This document shows positions 1 to 10,600 of a stretch of DNA of 64,000 nucleotides, one piece after another. The number at the start of each line of letters is the position of its first letter. The first letter of the stretch is position 1. Below the pieces are notes generated by a model. It had not been told where the DNA came from and searched no databases. It saw nothing but the letters and a program-made list of their open reading frames with translations. The stretch comes from Adenophora triphylla var. japonica (lineage: Eukaryota > Streptophyta > Magnoliopsida > Asterales > Campanulaceae), in the NCBI GenBank assembly GCA_022495995.1, contig JAFEMH010000978.1, positions 372,001-436,000 on the forward strand, given 5' to 3'. The translations under genes and the position numbers were made by a program.

Positions 1-171
1 ATCGTTCCATCGATGAACCCACTTTTCATCTTGACTCTCAATGAACCCTTGAAAACACGAGCCAATTCTTCATAGTTTTCTCCTTTCAACTGGACATGAG
101 TGAGAATTTGTTTGGGATCGTCACTCGACGAAAGGAAGTAGGGGTTTTTTCTCACTACTATCGACAGCCAT
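1..171 (-). pseudogene. Copia gag, N-terminal part (truncated by window edge)
   Basis: Read on the minus strand, this encodes the start of a Copia-type gag polyprotein. The frame contains SDDPKQILTHVQLKGENYE followed by a stretch ending GFIDGT, the pattern of the Retrotran_gag_3 N-terminal domain in plant Copia elements. The only ATG (169-171) is in a different frame and stops after 16 codons; the family frame is entered after an A/C homopolymer near 140-150, so a frameshift is present. A tryptophan usual after the NYEEW motif is a leucine here. It sits just inside the primer-binding site and LTR to its right, so it is the 5' end of an element that continues off the window. Confidence 0.7.
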
Positions 172-214
172 TTGCGACGAGTTGTGTTTAAGTTTAAGGC
201 TTTTCAAGATCAGA

Positions 215-226
215 GCTCTGATACCA
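215..226 (-). other. Primer-binding site for tRNA-iMet (Copia)
   Basis: The minus strand reads TGGTATCAGAGC, the standard 12-base match to the 3' end of plant initiator tRNA-Met. It lies three bases inside the LTR end at 230 and orients the element as minus strand. Confidence 0.85.
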
Positions 227-229
227 AGT

Positions 230-683
230 TGGAAATCAAGAGGGAGAGAGGTATGAGTTTTCTCTGTTCATTTAAATGTCGTTAATGGCTATATATACAA
301 CCTAAAGATCTTTATCTAATTTTGATACAAATCAATCTCTACAATTACGATATCAATCTTTTAATTTCGCTAACTACTTGATATAGGTTATCAATCCCTA
401 TAATGTCGCTAACTAATTGATATATATAAATAAGGATAAAATATATACAAATAAGGATAAAATATATACAAAGAGAGAAGAGAGTATATCCCGAGATTTA
501 AGCGAGATCATGCTGAGCTCCAGAGCTCCCCTTTAGAGCTCCCTTTCATGCGCGCTATGTCTAGGCGCGCGCTCCCCTTTATGCGCTCCCTTTTAGGCGC
601 GCTCTCCTATGTATTTCCTTCTTCCATTCGTCCCCTATCATGAGCCCGACACCCCTTCCATCCCCTAGGGCGCTCCTTCAACA
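230..683 (-). repeat. Copia 5' LTR
   Basis: A 454-bp block begins TGGAAATC and ends CTTCAACA on the plus strand, giving the TG..CA ends of an LTR directly beside the primer site. On the minus strand a cluster of GC-rich motifs (about 620-505, GAGCTCC and GGCGCGCGC types) comes first, then a TATA-like ATATATAG (about 299-289). The other LTR and target duplication are outside the window, so the outer end at 683 rests on the terminal CA only. Confidence 0.65.
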
Positions 684-1039
684 CTTTTGGTTGAAGATTT
701 GATTTAGGATTAAACATTTTTAATCAAGATATACTCGTATTAGTTTTTTTTTTATTGTGAAATACATATAGTTGGCTATTGTTCGTATTTATAAAATATT
801 TTATAGTTGGAATGAGTCATTGTTTGTTATAGAGCACAATATTTTTTAACTTTCTTAATGCAATTAGTGATGTGTTTGCTTTAAAAAAATGCTTCTCATT
901 GACAAAATTGACATTTGTAATTCTTCAATTCGTTAATCAATTGTAATAAAAAAATATTTATTCTTATTATTGAAAGCTAAGTTAAAATAAAAAATAATTC
1001 TAAAAAAAAGAGCTGTAAGCTAGACGTGATTACATCTCA
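684..1039 (+). promoter_or_regulatory. Upstream region of the SAC phosphatase gene
   Basis: AT-rich, no coding potential, between the Copia LTR and the pyrimidine-rich leader. This must hold the core promoter if transcription starts near 1,040; no unambiguous TATA box was picked. From 871 onward the sequence is repeated in intron 5. The promoter role is inferred from position. Confidence 0.4.
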
Positions 1040-1430
1040 ATTGTGGGGAGAGGGTACGGCTGGCCACCCAACCCCAAGTTGTGGTTTCCATTTCTCCTCT
1101 CCCCTGACCGGATCTCCACCTTCTTCCTCCGTTCTCCGTTTTCTCTCTCCTCTCTTCAAATTCAATCAACCAATCACAATTCTCTCTCTCCTTTTCCCTT
1201 TTCATTACGAGGAAACACAATCATCATCATCAACAACAAGAACACCTAAACTATACCCATTGAGGTATTTAATTTCATCATAATTTTCTATTTCTAGAAC
1301 CCTCTCATAAATTTGTCTTTGATCTCCCCACCTCCCTTATCCCCATCTTCATTTTTTTTTTGTTGATTTATTCATTTTGAACCAACCCAGATCACAGTTT
1401 CTACTTATAATTCAAATTCAATCATAGCCA
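871..1430 (+). repeat. Promoter/5' leader segment, original copy
   Basis: About 560 bp repeated at 12,932-13,491 in the same orientation, at a constant offset of 12,061 bases. By eye only three substitutions separate the copies (one near 914, two near 1,000). It spans the AT-rich upstream region, the CT-rich leader and the putative leader splice donor at 1,265. Confidence 0.95.
1040..1264 (+). other. Probable 5' UTR exon of the SAC gene
   Basis: CT-rich sequence of plant leader type (runs of TCTCTC, TCCTCC) ends at CCCATTGAG followed by GTATTT, a good splice donor at 1,265. The start is approximate. The matching acceptor, between about 1,400 and 1,735, could not be fixed, so a leader intron is likely but unproven. 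Confidence 0.45.
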
Positions 1431-1671
1431 CATAATTGTTTGAGCTTTTGAGGTTTGATAGTGAATGGAAGAGAAGGAATTGGATACATAATTTTACACA
1501 AGTCAACGAAATTTGGGTGATTGGTTGTTGTTTTTGGTATTGTTGGGGTTCATTGAAGGAAGAGAATGCTGTATTTGAAGCAACCAAGCAGCTTCTTGTT
1601 GATGATTATTATTGATTGGATTCATACTTAAGTGATTGAACTATCAGTTGAATGTTTGTGTGATTTGAATA

Positions 1672-1691
1672 CCCGAGCCCCGAGGCTCGGG
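1672..1691 (+). promoter_or_regulatory. GC hairpin in the leader just before the SAC start codon
   Basis: CCCGAGCC, loop CCGA, GGCTCGGG: a perfect 8-bp stem with a 4-base loop in otherwise AT-rich sequence, 44 bases before the ATG. If present in the mature leader it could slow ribosome scanning; that role is inferred. Confidence 0.6.
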
Positions 1692-1735
1692 ATCTGGAAT
1701 CCTGAACAATAAACCACACACACTAGTAGAGCAAA

Positions 1736-1918
1736 ATGACATCTGATTCTGAGCCAGTTTCACCTCCTCCTCCCCCTCCACATAGTTTGACTGAAGAAGA
1801 AGAAGAAACCACCGTTGACCAGCAACCCTCATCATGTCTTACACTAAAGCTTCCTACTGCTGCAGCTCCTACTCCGATTCCCTGTTTGCAGAAATTCAGG
1901 CTTTACGAAACTCATTCG
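1736..1918 (+). CDS. SAC: SAC exon 1 (residues 1-61)
   Basis: Starts [17 protein letters not shown], a variable Pro/Glu-rich N-terminus, and ends with the conserved [12 protein letters not shown]. Donor GTATTT at 1919. This ATG is the first in the frame that splices to exon 2. Confidence 0.9.
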
Positions 1919-4611
1919 GTATTTACTTCCTTTCTCTCCCTTCAGCAGTTATAGTGTTTTTTAGTTTGATTTGTTGTTATACATGATTTGATCCTATTTA
2001 AGATCTCTAAATACCAATCATGTACGTTGCAAATTTCTGCTTTTTTATTCTGAATCACTATCATTCATTACTTGACCCATACGCATATGGTTTTTATCGG
2101 TTAGTGCCAGTTGAAATAAAATTCCTGTTTTAAAATTTTGAGCAGTTATATGATCATATCTCGGTACTGCAAGCATTTTAAACGAAAGTCAAACTTTTGT
2201 CTGCTGTTTTATATTGGGGAAACTTTGACCATTTCAGTGAATGTACATCAGCGTCTTTATATTAGTATTGCATTTGCCATGTGCTATTGATTTTCATAAT
2301 TTTTCTTGTGTTTCCTTAAATACCAGTTCAGGAACTGATGAGACTTGTTTCTCATCTTATGAAGCAAGTAGGTCTCTTTCTTTTTTATTTGCAAGTGAGA
2401 GTTATGTGATAAATTATTTTCCGGTTTTCCTTCTCCCGTCTGTTTGTTTCAGTGTGTTAACAACATGAGGCAGTTATCATGTCTACTTATTATGAGTCAC
2501 CTTGTCGACATTTACAATTGACCTCCGCATTCAACATGTAAAGGGTTGCTGATAACAAAACTTGACGCTTAATGTGGAGAAAGAATTTATTAATATCATT
2601 ACTTTCTTTCCCTTTTTGGATTCTGGTGAGTATGGCCGATAATATTGAGAAGATTACGAGGTATTTGCTACGGAAGGAGCTGAGGAAGCGGAAAGGATCA
2701 TTCGGTTGCCTGGAATGAAGTGTAAAATTAACGACGAGGATTTCTCTTGTGAGTCTAATTTTCAGGAACACGTTCCTTGTTGGTGAATGGTTCAAGCTTT
2801 TTCCTTGTGTACTGAATGCTATTTTGCGCAAAGTGATTAAGAGTAACTTCGGCATGCACCATTTTGATGGGGTGCTGTCCATGTCTTCCAACATTCTTTT
2901 ATGTACATGGTCACTATTTCTGCGTTCTTCATGTTAGGGAGAAAGAGGAGCTTTCTGTTCTACCTTTTCATATTTCTAATCTGCTTATGGATTGGCAGAT
3001 CTTTGAGTCCTTCATAGTCTGAAGGTCAGTTGTCTACATGCGATTGGTAAGCAACAAGGAGGAGGATCTGAACCTCAAGGATATTTTTAACATAATGCCA
3101 GGGGCATCTTTATAGGCGACAGATAACCAGCTTACTTCTGTAGTTGAGGAAATCATGAAGTGCTACTTGAGTGAACCAACATCAGGGTGAGGTTGTTGAT
3201 GCAATAGGAGAGATGTTGTGGTGACGGTAATTTTTTTGGATAGGGTTGGGGGTGTTCAAGAAACATTATTTTCAGTAGCATTTTGATTCTTTGATGTCAT
3301 CAATTTTGACTTCTTTGGAGCATACATTGTAGATGTCTTTGTCATCTGTGTAAGAGGGTATCCAGACATGGTAAGATGGACGTGAAGCAGGGCTTTGAAA
3401 TATGAATATGGTTGCCTGGCTGCCGAGGAAATGGCCGGAAACTAGATCACCTCGCGTACGGAGCATGGAGAAATAAAGGCCGGGTGGAAAGCAATTTTAT
3501 TTTTTTTGGTTTGTAATTATCATTGCAACAATAGTTTCCCATTTATCTCTATTCCCTTCATTCTCTACCCCTTCACCTATACCATGAGTTTCAAACCTAC
3601 AACCACTAGCAGGTGAACTGGTCCTTGACCACTAGGCTAGTTCCAGCTGTCAAACTTTGTCAAAAGCAAGTACGATTTCACTAAGGTGAAAGAGAGGCCA
3701 CGAGTTTCCAGCCATTTTTTTTTGTTGTTGTAACGAAAAAAAGATTGTATTAGAAGAAGATCAATTTACTTTTCAACCAATTTCTTTTTATTGAGTTGTG
3801 ATGTGAGTTGAATATAGTTGATCTGTGAGACATTCCTACTCGAAGCCCATGGCTTTGTTCAGGAACATGTATAGTGGACTCTATTCCGAGTTAGTGTCAG
3901 TGACTGTAGCGACCTTATTCAACTTGTAGTAGGAATAGGGACATTTTGTTTCATTGTGTTCGATGTGTCCCTTGTGGGGAATATGGAAGGGCATTGTGTT
4001 TTAAGCCACCAAATCAAAACTCTCAATGCCTCTTTCGTCAGCCACTCATTCTTTGATTTTTTTTTTGTTTAATATAAGTAAAAAAGTATTACTCCCTCCG
4101 TCCCACTTCAATTGGTCCCGGGGTGAATTTCACGGTTTTTAAGAAAAATGAATAAAGTGGGTAGAAATTAGAGAGAGAATGTAAAAGTTAAATGTGTGGT
4201 AGGGAATAGGAGAGAGAATGTAAAAGTTAAAAATATTTAATAGGAGAGAGAATGAGTGGGAGGAATAGTAAGTTAATGATTGATTTTTTTGTAAATATGT
4301 GGAGATGATAAGGGTATAAATACATGAAAAACTTTTCATTTATGGAATGGATCAATTGAAGTGGGACGTCTAAAAAAGGAAAGTGGACCAATTGAAGTGG
4401 GACGGAGGGAGTATTAGACAAACAAGTGAAAGAAGTCCATCGAACTTAAAAAAGAAACTTTAAAATAAAAAAAAAAAACACTAGCCCATACCAAACAGTC
4501 CAATGCATCTATAGTATAAATGGCACCATGCCATGAACAGTTCTATGAACAGTTTCAAATGCCAAATTTCCCATTTTGCCCTCACTAAGTTGTCCCTTTC
4601 CCATTTTGCCC

Positions 4612-4670
<59 letters not shown>

Positions 4671-7600
4671 AAATTTAAAAAAAAAACACGTGTCTTCGGA
4701 CACGGGCTTTTACTAGTAGTTGTTAAAGGCGAAAAGCGAGAGGCAGGCGAGAGGCTCCTAGAAAAGACGAATGGCGAGGCAGTTGAAAGGTGGCCTAAAG
4801 GCGATCAAGGCGGTAAAATAGAACAAAAGGTATAGTAAAATAATATACATGTAAAATATATTAAACAAAGCTTCAACATGTTAAGAACAAGAGTTTTGCA
4901 TTAAATAAAAGTCACAATTTCACATGTAATAGCAAATTAACACAATTAAAACACCACAAAAGTGAGAATTCTTTGACAAATTACGGATAACTTTCTTTCT
5001 CATGCATGCCTCATGCTATCTTTCCCCGTGTTTTCCCAAAACAACAAATTTTAAGTTAAAATATTAAAACTAAAATTAGAAAGTGACATAGTTTAACACT
5101 ACACATAAGCCTATTATGCATTTTGACAAAGTTGTACTCCTCACGCCTCTCGCCATACCCAAGAAAGGCCTCGCCAGGGCCAAAAGGCGCACAACAGTCC
5201 GCCACAAAACCAAAAGGCGGTCGACCCCTAAAGGTGCCAAAATGGCGAGGCGGGCGAGAGAAGCGCTAGCCTTTTGCAACTATGGTCCAATGGCCCAATC
5301 TCTTCTAAATTGAAAGCGAAATTCCCCAGAAAGCTTAATTTCCGACACTTACAAAGATGCTTAGATAACCCTTTCACACAAAAGATGACTTTGTGGATAC
5401 TTATTATTAAAGGGCTCGTTTAGTAGCTGGTCAAATAGGCAGAAAACACTATTATATCCTAATATAATGTTTATTAGCATTTTTTTTTGCTAAGGATAAG
5501 CGAATGGACGGTTAAACCTCTTATCTAGGACTAAACAATACTTCACCCCCTTCTTATAATCTAATCCTGGATAAAATAAACAGTTATTTTTTTCATATTC
5601 CAAAGTTGCACTTTGGCGAGATAAATTAGTCTTATCCATGTTGTACCAAATGGCTAATGCTGGATAACTCCATCCGAGAGAATTTAATCTTATATAAAAT
5701 AGCCTCCTTCCCCCAGTATTAATCTATGTTATCCGGTATTTTTACCAACTGACCCCAATAAGTTTATGTGCACTCTTAGTTGTGCTTGTGGAACCACTCA
5801 CTGCAGTGCTCAATCATCATGCGAAAAGTAAGTTGCGAATCTTAGATAGAGAAGTTTCTTTTTTAGCGTGATAGAAGAGAAAGATGGTCCAAAATGATAA
5901 TTTAACACATGTTATGCTCACAAAAATTGATCTAAATCTTGAAAGGCCCTATTATGAGTTGATTTGGTGGCATGTAGTTTAAAATTTATTGTTAGGAATC
6001 TACACCCGTACATAAACATTGAGGGGGATTCTCTTAGCATGTGATACTGCCAAGGGCCTAATATCTATTTGGCTATTTTCATGTTTGCTTACAACAATAT
6101 CACCTCTCCTTGCTCTATTATGTTTGATATCAAAACAATATAGCATAAAACTGAATGCTGAGCAATAAAGCTCTTATAATGAAAGCAAAGAGAGGCAACT
6201 TATGAATTTCTTGCCATAGGAATTTCCTATCACATTCTTGCTGTTCCTGTCAGCACACTCATCAGTGTACGTTTATGTTTAAACTATTTTATGCGAGATT
6301 TTGTCTTTGTAACAGTGTTACTTTGTCATGATTGTGTTGCTTATTTATTATAGTTCAACTCAATGCCCCTCACATTTTCATTTAATCAAAGGCGATTAGT
6401 TTTTAAATTATTCTGAGTAATGGTTTTAGTCCACATAATCATGTCATATTCCTAAGGTTATATGTGATCCCCAAATAATTGTTCTATTATTAAAATCTTT
6501 TGCAATTTTTGACCTTTTCTTTTTAATACAGAAATTCTATATGATAGGAAGGGATAAGAGTCGGACATATTGGAGAGTATTAAAGATTGACAGATCAGAA
6601 GCTGTTGAGCTTAGTATTCGCGAGGATTCTACCACTTATACAGAAAGTGAATGCTCTGACCTTTTGAGAAGGATACATATGGGAAATATATCCACCGGAG
6701 GGCTCAAGTTTGTTACAACTTGTTACGGCATTGTTGGTACGTAGGTTTTGATGTTTTAGGTGTCCCATAAAGTAAACTCGAGTGTTACATTCTATATTTA
6801 TTATGCTGTCTGGTTTTTAGGGTTCATCAAGTTTCTTGGACCTTATTACATGTTGCTTATTACAAAAAGACGAAAAATTGGTGCTATTGGTGGCCACATA
6901 GTATATGCTATATCCAAAAGTGAGATGATATCGCTTCAAAGTCCTGCGGCTCAGACTAATATGTGTAATTCAAGAAATGAAAACAGGTTAAACTTCTATG
7001 TGCATCTACAATTTCTCATGTTATTTTTTTTCTAGTTTTAAACTTATTTATTTTATTGCTCAATTTCTTTTGTACATCTCGCGGTTTCATATGGTTGACT
7101 GCCTGACTTTAGGGTAATTAGTATGCAAGATTGGCGAATAAGAAACATTTTTTAATCAAATGGGACTGGCTGTAATGAGAGTGCTATGATGAATGTTTTG
7201 TGTACTTGGGAGTATTTAAAGATAACCTTATTTTTGTGATGATAAAAGCAGCTCGAGTAAGAGATAAAAGGGAGGAAAATGTAACATCCCGAGCCCGAAA
7301 ATTTGGTTCACTACATAAGCACCACACAGAGGCTCAAACACATACATCTTGGGTCTACTTGACTTACCATATGCCTATGCAAAAGTCCATAGATGATGTT
7401 GGTGCTCAATTGTAGTATGTGGCCACTATAAATAGCACACTAATTTTCCACACCTTGTCAATGTGCGATGGGGTATTACAAATACCTCATTTAAATTCGG
7501 TAAGGCTCATTAGGTCCACTAGAATCGTACCTCGAGCGAGCTTGCAAGTGTTTCGGCCGGGGTTCCGCTTTGATACCATTGTAACAACCCTGGCCTGAAA

Positions 7601-10600
7601 ACCAGGCCCGCTACATAAGCAACACGCACTGGCCCACCAAGCACAAACATCTTGAGTTCACTACTTACTACATGCCCACCCAAAAGTACATGAATGATGT
7701 TTGTGCTCAATGGTAGTATGTGGTTACTTCAAATTGCACACTAAATTTCCATTCCTAGACGATGCGGGATGGGATATTACAGAAAAATGACCAAATGACG
7801 TTTACCCCTCAAAGTATCCACCTAATCCCACGTTGCATCTCAGTTTGAATAGTTAGAGTCTGTTTGGTACCTAAATTTTGAATTCGTCTCACTTTACCAC
7901 CTGACATTAACGAACGTTAGAAAAACTAACGAAATTGGTCATGTGCATGTCTCATGATTGTTTTTTTTTGTCATTTAACTCAAAAAAGTAAGCACATAAA
8001 TGTCATTCACCCATGAGATTAAAGAATAATTCAAAGCTTTTTCTTTTTAAACCAGATATTTTTACTAGTATATTATTTTATTATTAATTGTTTTTGATTT
8101 GATATAATAATATATAGATATGTTTAATATATAAGGGAGTGATAAATTAAAGGATAAATAAAATTGAAAATGAGGAAGACAAAATAGCCCATCATGTGAC
8201 ATGCACATGGCCAATTTCGTTAGTTTTTTTAACATTCGTTAGTGCAAGGGGTAAAGTGGGACAATTTCAAAAGTTAGGTACCAAACCGACCGACTTTGCA
8301 AACTGGGGTGCAAAGTGGGATTAGGTGAATCCTTTGGGGGGGGGGTAAACGTAATTTGACCCAGAAAAATCTACTGAGATATAGTTTGGATGAGTTCCAA
8401 GTATGTACATCTTTAATGGAGAATTGGAGAGTGAGTTATTGAGATCAACTGCAATGATCACGGATCTAAGGCAAGACCCGAATTGAAAAGGGATGCTGTA
8501 ACCAGTTCTGATTAACAGGAACAAAGACTTTGTTTAATTGAGTCAACTTGAGAGATGTATGTGATTCCAGTGTTGTAAGCATTCATTTCTGTTGGTGAAC
8601 CGTGAATCTATGCTTTGCTGCGTTTGCTTTAAGTGTGAATTATACAAGGTTTTTGAAGATGCTAGTTTTTGGGGTTGTGTTTGAAAGGACTGGTAGCTTC
8701 TTTTAAAAATCAGATGAAGCACAGAGGTAGGTGAAAACATGGAGAACTGTAGCTAAAACGACGTGGGTGTCTTAATCAATAAACTCTCTTTCGTCCAAAG
8801 AGAGTGTGGAGAAAGGTTTCATATATTGCTTCTCAATGCAGCCTTTTGTGGTTTTTGAGCTGCAAAAAGACATTACTCTTGCAGTAGTCTGAGTCTGTAA
8901 ACATGCATTTGATTTGTTGATGCCTGTGAGGTTGTAATACAAGGGATTTGAAGAAGCCATTTATTCTTAGGTATGTTGTTAATGGGAAAGAAATAATCAC
9001 ATTAATGTTATTCATTGTTCTAAGCAGTTTCTTTTAACTCATGTCTTGCTAAAAGCTCAAGTGAACTCGTTATTGACCTTCTGCATTTTTTCCCGAGTAG
9101 ATACAAGAAGCTCCTGTGCATGGTGGATCTCACAAAAGACTTCTTCTTTAGCTACTCATACCATGTTATGCGGTGCCTTCAGAGAAACATGTCCAATAGT
9201 GAGACTGGGCAGGACTTATATGGAACTATGTTTGTCTGGAATGAGTTCATGACTCGCGGAATCAGGAATCTCCTCCAAAATACCATCTGGACTGTTGGAC
9301 TGGTCTATGGTTTTTTCAAACAGGTCTTTCCTCTGGGCAATTAATCAATGAACCTTTATTTTGGATTTTTTCTATTCATGTAGAGGTATTAGTATATGAG
9401 AGGCTGAGTTAATTGATTGATGATAACACCGTCTTTCACCTCATTACTTATTCCAGTTTAAGGACATCAGTAACCCATTGGTGTTCTGTTCCACTTCTGT
9501 GAGAGTATATTTGGATGGAAAACCTGGGGGTGTTATTTACAATTAGCTCAACTGATTTATATAGATGGCTACTTTTTTTGTTGGTTTTCTTTTCTGTGCT
9601 AGCTTTTGACTTCTGTTGTCTTGTTGACATTTTCATGCTTTTGGAATCCAGGCCACACTCTCTATATCTGGGCGATACTTTAAATTGACTCTCATCTCAA
9701 GACGCTCACGACATTATGCTGGCACCAGGTTAGTATGAGTTTATACTTCCAAATTATACTACCACTACGTCTAAATGAGTGTCACCTTTTGTATAAACAC
9801 GATATCAAAAAATGCAAGCTAATAAATCCTGTCTGTGCAAAAATTTAGCCTAGAAATGCTACTTATCACAGGACAAATCAACTATAAACATTCAGTGCTT
9901 CACGTAGTATTACTTTGTGTAGTATGTTTTGAGTTCTACTCTAAGCAATATGATCTCATTTGGTAAAGTTTTCCTATAATATTTGTGATGTGTCTAATCA
10001 GGTTATACGGTATTTTGATTGGCCTGATCTGCAGTTTTGCAGTGTAAAAGTGCTTCTTATGCTGAATTTACGTAAATCGCCTAGTAACATGTTGTCAATT
10101 AATTGTCAATTGTTCGAATTGTTGTTACCATTCTATTATTTTTCGTGTAATGAGCGTTGAACATTTGAATACCCATTGTTAGCGATGAAGCATGGATATT
10201 GATACGAGATATGAGCATGAGAGAACGAGTCCAATGATATTAAAATATAAAATAAAAGTATATATGAATGAGAATGGAGAAAAATCAACACTTGAAAAAG
10301 TAAATACATCAACTGATACACAAATATATTAAACAACATTGACTAGAATAGACTGCCATACCAGGTGCACATGAGCCACTTTCACCACATCATCGATACT
10401 CCTTGTCGATAATGATATTGTTGGGAAATTGTGGTCTCCGAGCAGTACCTGTCAGGCTGTCCTATACCAGATGCACATAGAAAGAGAATAACATGCATGC
10501 AACATCCATATGAAAGAAACAAACAACACAAGAACACAAGATTTGTTCGCCCAGTTCGTCCCACAACTGGACTACATATGGGGGCACTATCAAGCCAGGA

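Larger units (their letters stand above)
7280..7781 (-). mobile_element. TRIM (miniature LTR retrotransposon)
   Basis: Two direct repeats of about 201 bp (7280-7480 and 7580-7781) start TGTAACA and end ATTACA. They enclose a 99-bp interior with the minus-strand primer site TGGTATCAAAGC (7578-7567), complementary to tRNA-iMet. A 5-bp duplication GAAAA flanks it (7275-7279, 7782-7786). No coding sequence. It lies in SAC intron 3. Confidence 0.9.

Noticed and set aside
1020..1283. Overlapping open frames of 66-85 codons on both strands, identical at 13,081-13,344
   Set aside because: They repeat because the promoter/leader segment is duplicated; composition is CT-rich leader, not protein-like.
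2490..2894. Minus-strand 134-codon open frame in SAC intron 1
   Set aside because: No family motif, splice support or conserved composition; likely chance.
5411..5755. Possible foldback element (GGGCTCGTTTAG..CCAACTGACCCC)
   Set aside because: Ends are only weakly complementary and no target duplication was found.
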